DNA from: Aphanomyces cochlioides
Lineage: Eukaryota > Oomycota > Saprolegniomycetes > Saprolegniales > Verrucalvaceae
Assembly (NCBI GenBank): GCA_019828595.1
Contig: JAHQRK010000004.1
Span: forward strand, 3,930,283 to 3,994,282
Direction of reading: 5' to 3'
DNA length: 64,000 nucleotides
The notes under the pieces were generated by a model, which was not told the origin of the DNA, did no database searches, and saw nothing but the letters and a program-made list of their open reading frames with translations. The position numbers were made by a program, and so were the translations under genes. Shown piece by piece: positions 22,165 to 32,917 of the stretch (its first letter is position 1; each line of letters starts with the position of its first letter).

Positions 22165-25100
22165 TTACTGGTGTTCAACTCGAAAAGACATGGGATATTT
22201 TTCGAATAGCTCGTTGTATCCAGCTTGAGAGAAAAGGACTGAGACCGCTTCGATGATGTTTCGATAGTCGAAGTCGTCAGGCGAGAGCAAACGAATTGTT
22301 CGCCTGATGGAAGCTGTCCAACTGACAAATATAATCTCGTTCCATAGTAAAATCGGTAGAGGCCTTTTGCCATCGAACTTGGTTGCATTTCTTTGAGTCC
22401 ATAAGGAGTACGTGATGGAAGCACAAAGGAGGGACCATAATTTGAATAATGCGTCATGCAGGTGTTTTCCTCGCGTATTGGTCTTGAAGCGACTGATATT
22501 CGTGGTGGTTGCCCAATCAAACTTAACACCATAAGCTCTCCATGCTCGCTCTTGGAACATCCAAACTTGATGTACATGATGACATGTATGGAAGGCATGA
22601 TGAAAAGTCTCAACATCCGAGCAATCTTCATAGACACAACAAATAGCGTCAGGGTTTTGGATCTGCATATAGGAAAACCTCGAGTTGACGGGTAACATCT
22701 TCATGTGCAATCGAAACCATACATCGCCTTGAACAGGTGGAGGTAGATTACACACAGTACGAATGAGACGGATATACTTTGCTATGTCTTTGTCAGTTCT
22801 TGTCGTAGTCTTCATAGGATGTATAGCTTCAGTCTGGGGGGCGTGGTAAGCTAAATGCACCACGTTTTTCTTGGGCCACGACTCGAAAGGTAAATCAGCA
22901 TCCTTGATTCTGGCTGTAAACGGATGTTGACAAGTCGGGACATTAGGCAGTGGCGACCCTTGCCGAATGTCAAACGATCGAACAACTTTGTCGAAGATTC
23001 GTGTGAGTTGATTGTAAATGTCGGTTGTGCGGGGCAATGTGGCAAAGTCCATGACTCCGTCCTGGTTTAGACAAACTTGGGCAGCTGGATTGTTCGACGA
23101 CATTCGGTTCACGAACATGGTCTCTGTTGGCCAAGCGCCATGTGGGGTCAGGAAATCCTTCAGGCATCTGAGACCATTTTTGGCCCCGTGGCGGCACCAG
23201 AGACGCATGTCTTCATCTTTCACGACATTTGCTAACATCTTAGCAGAGCCGAAGTGCATTGCGTCGTAGGCTGTGAGCCATACCGGGAGGTTCAGTACCG
23301 TGTCGAGATTTGGAGGCACGCCGATTCGCTTACTCATGTCTGTGGCTGACCAATGTTTCCAAGTATCAAGCCACAGTGGATGGAGCTCGCGAAGCAAAAG
23401 CCACTTGGAGCTTGCATTTGGGTAGTATGAAAGAAAATCGAATGGGTGACTGTCTCGGAATAACTGATGTATTGTGCGGCTAAATTGTCGCTGTACAAGT
23501 TTCTTCCACACCAGGATTTCACCAGGAGAATCGGCAGACATAAAGAGCTGTAAACGAAGAAGGCGTTGTGTTCGCAGCCTCGATGCAATGTGGGGGATTC
23601 CCAAGCCTAAAGGCTTGTCGTACTGCCACCTTCTATGGATTGAGGGACGGTAACTCTCATCGAGCTGGGTCTTGCGGCAAAGTATGAACTTGTTTAACAT
23701 TTGTTGCCACGTAACGACCATAGCAGGAGGCACAGGTACAACGGCTGTTACATGCCACAACATAGATAGCAACATCGTGGAGGCAATAAGCTTTCGGCCC
23801 TGCAATGTCCTTGCTCGTTTACCCCATAGTTGAAAGGACGAGATGAATTTGTCGTTGAGTTTTTGAAGTTGGGAGTCAGCCGAAAGTCGATGGCCAAAGA
23901 GAATACCAAGATATTTCGTACACTGACCAGTTGGTACGATATTGAGCAAACCATCTGCTTCGATGTCTTCTTGATCGAGATGGTCGTTGAGAACCAAGGT
24001 CATGCACTTGGAACGATTCAGACGGGCCCCTGAAGCCGTGCAAAACTCTTCCACAATTGCCATTTGCTCCACAGCAGATTGCAGCGAGTTTGATAACAAC
24101 GTCGAGTCGTCGGCAAAGAATATACTCGTAATAACTGAGTCGTGGGGAGAGCGATTCCAAGATGTGGGGACGCTCGGAGCATCTCACCAAGAGGTTCTAG
24201 GTATAGGACGAACAGTAGGCATGATAAAGGACAGCCTTGTTTGACGCCTCGGGTAGGTCGGATCTTAGGGCCAAGTCGCCATTGAAGATGATCTGGACCA
24301 AAGGTGAGTCGTACAAAAGAGCTACCCACGCAATGAAACCATCACCAGTGTTGACTTCTCTCAGCACATCAAGCATGAATTCTCGATCCACCATGTCGTA
24401 CGCTTTCGAAAAGTCAAGGAATGTTGCATAGTAGTCGTGATCTTCGTTGGTGCAAAACGTTTGCAAAGTTTGCACAAGCAGGACGTGGTCATGCAGCCGT
24501 CGTCCTGGGACAAAGCCAGCTTGACTTGGGTGAATGAGATGAGGAGCTACTGTAGCCAGGCGATAAGCGAGGGCACGGGATAGTATCTTCACCTCCACTG
24601 ACATGAGTGCAATAGGTCGGTAGTTTCCAGGATCGCCTCGATCACCAGCTTTGAAGAGCAGAGCCACAGCACTACGCCTTTGTTGAAGGAGTAGTTTACC
24701 GTGGTGGTGAAGTTGGTAGTTGAAGACCCTGACCAGGATTTCGGAGAAAGCCTCGGGTGCTACTTGGAAGAAGGCCGCTGGCCATCCATCAGGACCAGGA
24801 GACTTGTTTGGACTCATTGTCTTGAGAGCACTACACAGCTCGGCTGCTGTGATAGGTCTGTCTAGCTCCTCGCGTTGCTCATCATTGAGTTTGCGGGAGA
24901 TAAACCGTATGACAGCCCTCCGCCTCGCCCGGTTTAGCCGAGGTTGTTCGCCACGAGTGGTAGTCATTATTGCCTTCCAATGGGCAGTGAATCTCTCTTT
25001 GATAGTGGTAGGATCAGACACGGGAATGCCATCGACGTTGACCGTCGTGATAGGAACCTTGAGTCCTTGTGGCCTTCGAAAGAAGTGGCTCGTACCGCGT

Positions 25101-25165
25101 TCGTTGATATTTGCATGAAAATCGAATTGCTGATCCATGCGGTATTGGCGATATTCGATTCTTGC
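22165..25165 (-). pseudogene. Retrotransposon ORF2 remnant: RT and CCHC region (B1)
   Basis: Closely related to family A ORF2 from about residue 390 onward. One open piece (24197-25138) covers SPGPDGWPAAFF through LDFSKAYD. Then TRGVKQGCPLS appears in another frame (24018-24329), and a second shift returns to the piece at 22165-24099 with the rest of the RT, thumb and the CCVYEDC...HTC knuckle. The shifts lie near 24270 and 24140, and the second destroys the FADD catalytic motif in frame. With the 5' truncation this copy cannot make an active enzyme. It ends in TAA at 22165, in the same frame as ORF3. Confidence 0.9.
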
Positions 25166-25248
<83 letters not shown>

Positions 25249-25290
25249 CTGAAGATCTGAAGGTCACTGGTTCGATCCCGGTTCGTGGCA
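25166..25290 (+). pseudogene. tRNA-Phe(GAA) interrupted in the anticodon arm
   Basis: Nucleotides 1-46 of the tRNA (25166-25211) are followed by 25 T and 12 A, then the tRNA resumes at CTGAAG and runs to the 3' end at 25290. CTGAAGATCTGAAGG is present on both sides. No functional tRNA can be made, and the T run would stop Pol III. An intron is unlikely because the inserted DNA has no exon-bounding bulge-helix-bulge and exon sequence is duplicated. Confidence 0.9.
25212..25248 (+). mobile_element. T25/A12 homopolymer insertion with 15-bp duplication
   Basis: Thirty-seven bases of pure T then pure A, flanked by CTGAAGATCTGAAGG at 25197-25211 and 25249-25263. A duplicated target around poly(T)/poly(A) looks like retroposition of little more than a poly(A) tail, perhaps primed from both strands. 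An assembly join is the alternative. Confidence 0.5.
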
Positions 25291-26341
25291 TTGTTTTCAC
25301 CACCACGCCTGCTTTTTCATTCACAACATCGCACCCTTCTTTTACACCACGGAGCGCACTTACACGCGCACACACTAACACATTGGACTTGTCCATTTCA
25401 TTCACAACTCACACACCAACATAACCATGGACTGCACCTTTTACACTGCCATTCAAATTGCAAAGACAAAACACAGCATCCACGCACAGAATGCGATGCC
25501 ATACATTCCTCCAAAGTTTCACGCCCAAGCTTGTCTCGCTCCTCTCTCAACGATCGAATGAAGCACAACTCATTCTCATGTCTTACTCTCGACAGCACAC
25601 ACAACCAAAATGGCGTCTAAGCAAGACGTTGATGTTTTCAGCGACAATACACATTACAAGGCGATGGCTTCCTTCAGGACAGCACACACTTAACAATCAT
25701 ACGCGGAGGAGTTCCATCATGTAGAGGCCATGCATCATATGCTGGACGTCGTATCGTGTTCTCTTCAAAGAGCTATGAATAGAAAGAACGACCCATCCAA
25801 TGCATGTGAAAGTTGCACGTAATGTGGAGCAAGCATACGTTGTCCACACTGATTCAAGTTCGACGAGGAGAATACTCTATGCTCCAAAAAGTGCTCTTTT
25901 GACGACTTCTCGAGGCGAGGGACAATGACCCTCGATTTCTGTCAATATTCCGATCTCATTCGAATCCCTCCTGTGGATAGTTCTTTCAACCACACATCGT
26001 TTGCTTTCTGAGCTACAAGACTCTAGATATTACTGTAGGATGAGTTTTTATGTCATTGCTTTAAAGTATATGTCATAGCATGGGAATCGCCAGAAGAAAG
26101 GACCATGACGTGGTTAGCGAAGCATGGGCAGACGAGTGTATTCCCTGTGATGTGGAAATGAAACGGGATACTTTGTAGTATGGGATGTCAGTTAGTTGAC
26201 AATGGTGTGTTTGAGTGTGCGTGTTGTTGCATAAGCTGAAGGAGGTAGTGTTCAGGGTGTATGGGAGGTGTTGTCAGGTGTGTGTATGTGTGTGGAAGAG
26301 GACGTGCGAGTGTGTGTGCATGGTCCTATGGAAGCATATAC

Positions 26342-26355
26342 GCCGCGATAGCTCA
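26342..26355 (+). repeat. 5' target-site copy left of B2
   Basis: tRNA nucleotides 1-14, cut off by element B2. Confidence 0.95.
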
Positions 26356-27372
26356 ATGTCAATGGGGAGTCTATTTGTAGTTAATGTAAACTACAAACTA
26401 ATATTGCCCGAAGGCTCATCCCATTTCCAACTGCTAGGCTGAATTGGAAATCAATTTGGCTTTTCGTTTTCTTGATTCGCTTCGACGTTGGGACTTCGAT
26501 TTCTTCGGTGTTTGTAAGCTAACACGGCGAATATGTCGGATAAAACTGACTCTTGGCATCTGACCCAGGGGGTATACATTTTCATTGTCTTGGATCATAC
26601 ATAGACTTCGGTCTATGCAGCGCTTGTATCGCTTGGCGAGGACCCAGCAATGGGATGTTGAATCAGTGACAGAAACAACCAAGAATTCTCCGTCAGGCTC
26701 ATCCAATATCGCTCTACAGATATCACGAATTGGATCGCCCACCGATTGCTTGAGCAGTTGACGGGAGAATATGGCGTCGTTGTAGTGGAATCCATGTGTG
26801 TATGCCAGCTTGAGAAAATCATGCATCTTGGAAGGGGGAATGCCCGCGTCTTGAGGAACTCCATGGGCCTCTTTGAAACCCGAAATGACTTCTTCGCTGA
26901 GCTCAAAATTGGAGACATTCAAATTGGTAGCAACGATTCGGATTGCAGCCGCAAGACAAGATTTGTCACTGTTGTTGCCAATTTCTAGCCACAGAGGATC
27001 CATCGCTCGAAATTCAGCAAGCGTTGGGGCGAGACCAGTGTTCGTGAGGAAGTGGGCTCCAGCTTGTCGCCATCGTTGGTACATCGCCACGGCTTCTTGA
27101 CACCCGCTGAGGTCTTTTTCGTCGAACCAGTCTTTGTCGAGTCCATCCGGGCGTTGAAACTTCCAGTTGACTTGGTATTGAATAGTTGAAATTCGATTTC
27201 GCATTGATGCCACTTCGCGGTGGTCATCGATAAACAACACTTCATCGATGTCATCATCGTCGGTTGGAATTCGCAGAGTGCGTGGGCGGTTGGTTGGGGC
27301 ATCAGCCGTTGTCGCATTCGTTTGTGGCCTGGCTGGAACAGAAACATCGTCCAATAGATCCATGAGGGATGA
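26356..27372 (-). mobile_element. Family B retrotransposon, copy B2 (5'-truncated, 1017 bp)
   Basis: Nearly identical to the 3' end of B1; G for A in GGATCGCCC near 26736 is one difference. It is truncated within ORF3 just before a Met codon, with one unexplained A at the 5' junction (GGGATGA/GCCGCG). The tRNA at 27373 is rebuilt. Confidence 0.95.
26434..27372 (-). pseudogene. ORF3 fragment (B2), C-terminal ~310 codons
   Basis: Open from MDLLDDVSVPARP (Met at 27363) to the normal stop. It contains the whole predicted catalytic part with the Cys, His and Asp motifs seen in B1. The truncated element has no promoter of its own, so expression is doubtful, but the protease-like domain is undamaged. 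Confidence 0.75.
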
Positions 27373-27420
<48 letters not shown>

Positions 27421-27445
27421 ACTGGTTCGATCCCGGTTCGTGGCA
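27373..27445 (+). tRNA. tRNA-Phe(GAA), rebuilt at B2
   Basis: Complete 73 nt; the upstream flank is truncated ORF3 sequence of B2. Confidence 0.96.
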
Positions 27446-28496
27446 TTGTTTTCACCACCACGCCTGCTTTTTCATTCACAACATCGCACCCTTCTTTTAC
27501 ACCACGGAGCGCACTTACACGCGCACACACTAACACATTGGACTTGTCCATTTCATTCACAACTCACACACCAACATAACCATGGACTGCACCTTTTACA
27601 CTGCCATTCAAATTGCAAAGACAAAACACAGCATCCACGCACAGAATGCGATGCCATACATTCCTCCAAAGTCTCACGCCCAAGCTTGTCTCGCTCCTCT
27701 CTCAACGATCGAATGAAGCACAACTCATTCTCATGTCTTACTCTCGACAGCACACACAACCAAAATGGCGTCTAAGCAAGACGTTGATGTTTTCAGCGAC
27801 AATACACATTACAAGGCGATGGCTTCCTTCAGGACAGCACACACTTAACAATCATACGCGGAGGAGTTCCATCATGTAGAGGCCATGCATCATATGCTGG
27901 ACGTCGTATCGTGTTCTCTTCAAAGAGCTATGAATAGAAAGAACGACCCATCCAATGCATGTGAAAGTTGCACGTAATGTGGAGCAAGCATACGTTGTCC
28001 ACACTGATTCAAGTTCGACGAGGAGAATACTCTATGCTCCAAAAAGTGCTCTTTTGACGACTTCTCGAGGCGAGGGACAATGACCCTCGATTTCTGTCAA
28101 TATTCCGATCTCATTCGAATCCCTCCTGTGGATAGTTCTTTCAACCACACATCGTTTGCTTTCTGAGCTACAAGACTCTAGATATTACTGTAGGATGAGT
28201 TTTTATGTCATTGCTTTAAAGTATATGTCATAGCATGGGAATCGCCAGAAGAAAGGACCATGACGTGGTTAGCGAAGCATGGGCAGACGAGTGTATTCCC
28301 TGTGATGTGGAAATGAAACGGGATACTTTGTAGTATGGGATGTCAGTTAGTTGACAATGGTGTGTTTGAGTGTGCGTGTTGTTGCATAAGCTGAAGGAGG
28401 TAGTGTTCAGGGTGTATGGGAGGTGTTGTCAGGTGTGTGTATGTGTGTGGAAGAGGACGTGCGAGTGTGTGTGCATGGTCCTATGGAAGCATATAC
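27373..28496 (+). repeat. tRNA-Phe array unit (1124 bp)
   Basis: A single standard unit between B2 and B3, identical to the consensus as far as I can see. Confidence 0.96.
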
Positions 28497-28510
28497 GCCG
28501 CGATAGCTCA
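28497..28510 (+). repeat. 5' target-site copy left of B3
   Basis: tRNA nucleotides 1-14 preceded by the normal array flank. Confidence 0.95.
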
Positions 28511-28781
28511 ATGTCAATGGGGAGTCTATTTGTAGTTAATGTAAACTACAAACTAATATTGCCCGAAGGCTCATCCCATTTCCAACTGCCAGGCTGAATT
28601 GGTAATCAATTTGGCTTTTCGTTTTCTTGATTCGCTTCGACGTTGGGACTTCGATTTCTTCGGTGTTTGTAAGCTAACACGGCGAATATGTCGGATAAAA
28701 CTGACTCTTGGCATCTGACCCAGGGGGTATACATTTTCATTGTCTTGGATCATACATAGACTTCGGTCTATGCAGCGCTTC
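28511..28781 (-). mobile_element. Family B retrotransposon, copy B3 (5'-truncated, 271 bp)
   Basis: Only the 3' UTR and the last codons of ORF3 remain. Two private changes distinguish it: CTGCCAGG for CTGCTAGG and TTGGTAATC for TTGGAAATC. It is the older, left member of a two-element stack. Confidence 0.93.
28571..28781 (-). pseudogene. ORF3 C-terminal fragment with lost stop (B3)
   Basis: The last ~64 codons of ORF3. The TAG stop has become TGG, so the frame runs six codons further (WQLEMG). The Cys and His motifs are absent; the IQDNENVYPL segment and the basic tail remain. Confidence 0.75.
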
Positions 28782-28795
28782 GCCGCGATAGCTCA
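28782..28795 (+). repeat. target-site copy between B3 and B4
   Basis: GCCGCGATAGCTCA, formerly the start of the tRNA rebuilt by B3 and then interrupted by B4. Confidence 0.93.
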
Positions 28796-29534
28796 ATGTC
28801 AATGGGGAGTCTATTTGTAGTTAATGTAAACTACAAACTAATATTGCCCGAAGGCTCATCCCATTTCCAACTGCTAGGCTGAATTGGAAATCAATTTGGC
28901 TTTTCGTTTTCTTGATTCGCTTCGACGTTGGGACTTCGATTTCTTCGGTGTTTGTAAGCTAACACGGCGAATATGTCGGATAAAACTGACTCTTGGCATC
29001 TGACCCAGGGGGTATACATTTTCATTGTCTTGGATCATACATAGACTTCGGTCTATGCAGCGCTTGTATCGCTTGGCGAGGACCCAGCAATGGGATGTTG
29101 AATCAGTGACAGAAACAACCAAGAATTCTCCGTCAGGCTCATCCAATATCGCTCTACAGATATCACGAATTGGATCACCCACCGATTGCTTGAGCAGTTG
29201 ACGGGAGAATATGGCGTCGTTGTAGTGGAATCCATGTGTGTATGCCAGCTTGAGAAAATCATGCATCTTGGAAGGGGGAATGCCCGCGTCTTGAGGAACT
29301 CCATGGGCCTCTTTGAAACCCGAAATGACTTCTTCGCTGAGCTCAAAATTGGAGACATTCAAATTGGTAGCAACGATTCGGATTGCAGCCGCAAGACAAG
29401 ATTTGTCACTGTTGTTGCCAATTTCTAGCCACAGAGGATCCATCGCTCGAAATTCAGCAAGCGTTGGGGCGAGACCAGTGTTCGTGAGGAAGTGGGCTCC
29501 AGCTTGTCGCCATCGTTGGTACATCGCCACGGCT

Positions 29535-29535
<1 letters not shown>
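28796..29535 (-). mobile_element. Family B retrotransposon, copy B4 (5'-truncated, 740 bp)
   Basis: Matches the 3' end of B1 and lacks B3's private changes, so it is a separate insertion rather than a local duplication of B3. One extra G lies at the 5' junction (CGGCTG/GCCGCG). Confidence 0.94.
28874..29535 (-). pseudogene. ORF3 fragment (B4), C-terminal ~220 codons
   Basis: Open from the truncation point through AMYQRWRQAGAHFL to the normal stop. All three putative catalytic motifs are kept; the acidic N-terminal part is missing. Confidence 0.75.
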
Positions 29536-29583
<48 letters not shown>

Positions 29584-29608
29584 ACTGGTTCGATCCCGGT
29601 TCGTGGCA
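29536..29608 (+). tRNA. tRNA-Phe(GAA), rebuilt twice (B3, then B4)
   Basis: Complete and identical to the array copies although two insertions occurred here in succession. Confidence 0.96.
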
Positions 29609-30659
29609 TTGTTTTCACCACCACGCCTGCTTTTTCATTCACAACATCGCACCCTTCTTTTACACCACGGAGCGCACTTACACGCGCACACACTAACACA
29701 TTGGACTTGTCCATTTCATTCACAACTCACACACCAACATAACCATGGACTGCACCTTTTACACTGCCATTCAAATTGCAAAGACAAAACACAGCATCCA
29801 CGCACAGAATGCGATGCCATACATTCCTCCAAAGTCTCACGCCCAAGCTTGTCTCGCTCCTCTCTCAACGATCGAATGAAGCACAACTCATTCTCATGTC
29901 TTACTCTCGACAGCACACACAACCAAAATGGCGTCTAAGCAAGACGTTGATGTTTTCAGCGACAATACACATTACAAGGCGATGGATTCCTTCAGGACAG
30001 CACACACTTAACAATCATACGCGGAGGAGTTCCATCATGTAGAGGCCATGCATCATATGCTGGACGTCGTATCGTGTTCTCTTCAAAGAGCTATGAATAG
30101 AAAGAACGACCCATCCAATGCATGTGAAAGTTGCACGTAATGTGGAGCAAGCATACGTTGTCCACACTGATTCAAGTTCGACGAGGAGAATACTCTATGC
30201 TCCAAAAAGTGCTCTTTTGACGACTTCTCGAGGCGAGGGACAATGACCCTCGATTTCTGTCAATATTCCGATCTCATTCGAATCCCTCCTGTGGATAGTT
30301 CTTTCAACCACACATCGTTTGCTTTCTGAGCTACAAGACTCTAGATATTACTGTAGGATGAGTTTTTATGTCATTGCTTTAAAGTATATGTCATAGCATG
30401 GGAATCGCCAGAAGAAAGGACCATGACGTGGTTAGCGAAGCATGGGCAGACGAGTGTATTCCCTGTGATGTGGAAATGAAACGGGATACTTTGTAGTATG
30501 GGATGTCAGTTAGTTGACAATGGTGTGTTTGAGTGTGCGTGTTGTTGCATAAGCTGAAGGAGGTAGTGTTCAGGGTGTATGGGAGGTGTTGTCAGGTGTG
30601 TGTATGTGTGTGGAAGAGGACGTGCGAGTGTGTGTGCATGGTCCTATGGAAGCATATAC
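29536..30659 (+). repeat. tRNA-Phe array unit (1124 bp)
   Basis: A single unit between B4 and A2 with one change, C to A at 29986 (GATGGATTCC). Confidence 0.96.
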
Positions 30660-30673
30660 GCCGCGATAGCTCA
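30660..30673 (+). repeat. 5' target-site copy left of A2
   Basis: tRNA nucleotides 1-14 after the normal array flank. Confidence 0.95.
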
Positions 30674-32557
30674 CTGCAATGGGGAGGTATATTAATAGAC
30701 TTTCAATATCTACTAATACTAATATTGCCTACTAACGGCTCATCCCACTTCCAAATGCTTCAGCATATTTTCTACTTTGGGCTTTGGAGTACAGCGATTT
30801 TTGACTTGTTGAATAAATACTTGGGGCTTGTTAATTTGGGGCTGAAGGTTGGAGCGCGAGCAAAGTCGGGTACTTGGCTACCAGTGGGCGATAGACAGGT
30901 TGTCTATGCAAAGTATTGATTGCTGAAATTGCTTCCACTCGTTGAGGGCTGTCAACTTCTTGGAGGCGAAGCCATCTGCGGATCGATGCATGCCATCGGA
31001 TGAAGCTGACTTCTTGCCAAATTTCTGGCGGAGGCGGCTCCTTCGATTCGAACTTGGCGGCGTTGTGCGTTGTCCAAATATAGTGAAGGTTGGAAGCACA
31101 CAGAAGAGCCCAGAGCACAAACAGTATGTCTTGAAGCTGGCTACCGCGTTCGTTGACTTGAAAGCGGTCGATGTTGGTGATGGCAGTCCAATCGAAATTG
31201 ACACCGAAGCATCGCCAAGCGGTCGCGTGAAAACGCCAAAGGGGATACACGCGAGAGCAGGTGTGGAAGGCGTGGTGTTGGTTCTCCGGTGCGTCGCAAT
31301 TGGTATAGACACAGCAAATTACGTCTGGCTGCTGAGGTTGCAAGTAGAACAAGCGCGAGTTGACAGGCAGCATGTTGAACAACAGTCGAAACCAAACGTC
31401 GCCATGGAGGGGAGGCGGCCAACGGCATGTTTTGCGGATGAGTCGCACGTAGGTCGCAATATCTTGTTGCTCGACGCGGGACGATGTCGCCACTGGGTGC
31501 GGTTTTCCATCCGAAGGGGCGTGATGCGCCAAACGTGATACGAGTCGCTTGGGCCAACGCTCGAAGGATAGCAATTGATCTTTGAAAAGTGCCTTGAAAG
31601 GGTGACTTGTTGTATCGATATCGGTCAAAGCAGTTCCAGTTCGAACGCCAGACGTGCGGAGGACTTGGTCGAATATCTTGGTGAGGTGGCTATAAACTTG
31701 ACCAGCACGTTCGGGTGCTGCAAATCCCATCGCGCCGTTCGCTTGTAACGTCACTTGTGCCGCACGGTTGTTGGATGACAGTCGATCAATAAACGCAGCT
31801 CTTGTAGGCCATGTCCCTTGCCGTGTCAAGAAGTCTTTGAGGCAGTGGAAACCGTTTTGAGACGCATGTCTACACCATCGACGACACAGAGCAGTCTTCA
31901 CGACATTTGATGTAGCACCCGCAGGACCAACTTGCAGAGCGGGGTAGGATGTCAGCCACACGGGGAGGTTCAAAAGTTCTTCGAGGCTTGGTGGCGAAGC
32001 GGTTCGCTTGGCCATAGGTGTGGCGGCCCATTGATGCCAAATGTCGTGCCAAAGAGGATGCAGCTCCCACAAAAACAACCACTTGGAGCTGTGGTTGGGG
32101 AAGTACGTGAGAAAGTCGAACGGGTGGGTGTCGCGATACAGCTTGTTCATGACACGGGAAAATTGTCTCTTGACAAGCAACTTCCATGGGGCAAATGTGT
32201 TGGGTGAATTGGGCTGCATCAAGAGTTGGAGCCGCAGCAGTCGCTGAGTCCGAAGCTTCGAAGCCACATGCGGAATACCGAGGCCGAGTTTTTGATCGAA
32301 CTGCCACTTGCGGCAAATAGTTGAGCGATGATGGTCGGTGATTTGCGTCTTCCGACCAAGGATGTACTTGTTGACCATTCTTTGCCAAACGGCAACCATC
32401 GTTGGAGGCACATACACTGCAGCCGTGACATGCCATAACAACGACAACAACATGGTCGATACGATGAGTTTGCGGCCTTGGATGGTTCGCGCACGACTTC
32501 CCCACGTTTGAAACGCAGCCAGAAACTTGTCGTTCAGTTGCTGGACTTGAAAATCGC
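30674..32557 (-). mobile_element. Family A retrotransposon, copy A2 (5'-truncated, 1884 bp)
   Basis: Carries the A1-type 3' UTR variant. Truncated in ORF2 after the RT palm; the breakpoint ATCGCG overlaps the target start GCCGCG by one or two bases. It is the oldest member of the A2-B5-C stack. Confidence 0.95.
30831..32557 (-). pseudogene. ORF2 C-terminal fragment (A2)
   Basis: About 575 in-frame codons from DFQVQQLNDKFLAAF to the normal stop, including the CCVYTNC...HTC knuckle. It has no endonuclease and no RT catalytic motifs. The first Met is at 32453. Confidence 0.85.
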
Positions 32558-32571
32558 GCCGCGATAGCTCA
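32558..32571 (+). repeat. target-site copy between A2 and B5
   Basis: GCCGCGATAGCTCA; the start of the tRNA rebuilt by A2, later interrupted. Confidence 0.93.
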
Positions 32572-32702
32572 ATGTCAATGGGGAGTCTATTTGTAGTTAA
32601 TGTAAACTACAAACTAATATTGCCCGAAGGCTCATCCCATTTCCAACTGCTAGGCTGAATTGGAAATCAATTTGGCTTTTCGTTTTCTTGATTCGCTTCG
32701 AA
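32572..32702 (-). mobile_element. Family B retrotransposon, copy B5 (5'-truncated, 131 bp)
   Basis: The shortest copy: the whole 3' UTR and about 17 codons of the ORF3 tail (32650-32702). The 5' junction has one extra A before GCCGCG. Its survival as a target-duplicated insertion indicates that little more than the 3' UTR needs to be copied for a complete event. Confidence 0.92.
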
Positions 32703-32716
32703 GCCGCGATAGCTCA
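32703..32716 (+). repeat. target-site copy between B5 and C
   Basis: GCCGCGATAGCTCA followed directly by GTGTACAATC of family C. Confidence 0.92.
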
Positions 32717-32795
32717 GTGTACAATCGCGTATATTGAATTTAATTATACGCTAAATAGTAATGACCGTCATTAATCACTCTTGAGTGAATAATAT

Positions 32796-32880
32796 TGGTG
32801 CTTGTGAGATTTGAACTCAAGAAGTTTTACCTCTTGAAACTTGATTTCTGTTGTATCAGTTGATACAGTGCAATGTTGAC
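32796..32880 (-). other. degenerate tRNA-Leu(CAA)-like segment in the family C 3' region
   Basis: On the minus strand GAGTTCAAATCTC forms a T-arm with the invariant TTCAA, followed by CACAAGCACCA. Upstream are a long variable-arm-like AAG...CTT stem, an ATCAAGT loop compatible with anticodon CAA, and TATC/GATA as a D-stem-like pairing. The 5' acceptor strand expected to pair with AAGCACC is not visible. A decayed tRNA-Leu or tRNA-derived 3' module is the reading; chance resemblance is possible. Confidence 0.35.
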
Positions 32881-32917
32881 ACTTGACACGTCGAATCTTG
32901 GACTTGGGTGAGGGTCA

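Larger units (their letters stand above)
20659..25165 (-). mobile_element. Family B non-LTR retrotransposon, copy B1 (5'-truncated, 4507 bp)
   Basis: An antisense insertion at the same tRNA bond as family A. The 3' end (sense ...CCCATTGACAT) is at 20659. The 5' end stops inside ORF2, at the equivalent of about residue 390 of family A ORF2, so the endonuclease and ORF1 are missing. Sense order is RT-bearing ORF2 remnant, a gap of about 50 bp with stops, ORF3, then a 78-nt 3' UTR. The right junction shares an extra C, so the duplication may be 15 bp. RT sequence and 3' UTR layout show common ancestry with family A, but ORF3 has no counterpart there. Confidence 0.94.
25166..26341 (+). repeat. 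tRNA-Phe array unit (1176 bp, enlarged by an insertion)
   Basis: One unit between B1 and B2. It is 52 bp longer than normal because of a 37-bp T/A run plus a 15-bp duplication inside its tRNA. It also has C to T at 25518. The spacer is otherwise standard and has no gene beyond the degenerate short frame. Confidence 0.95.

Noticed and set aside
25212..25248. tRNA intron
   Set aside because: Nuclear tRNA introns lie after nucleotide 37 and do not duplicate exon sequence. This insert is pure T then A, with a 15-bp duplication, and none of the other 26 loci has it.
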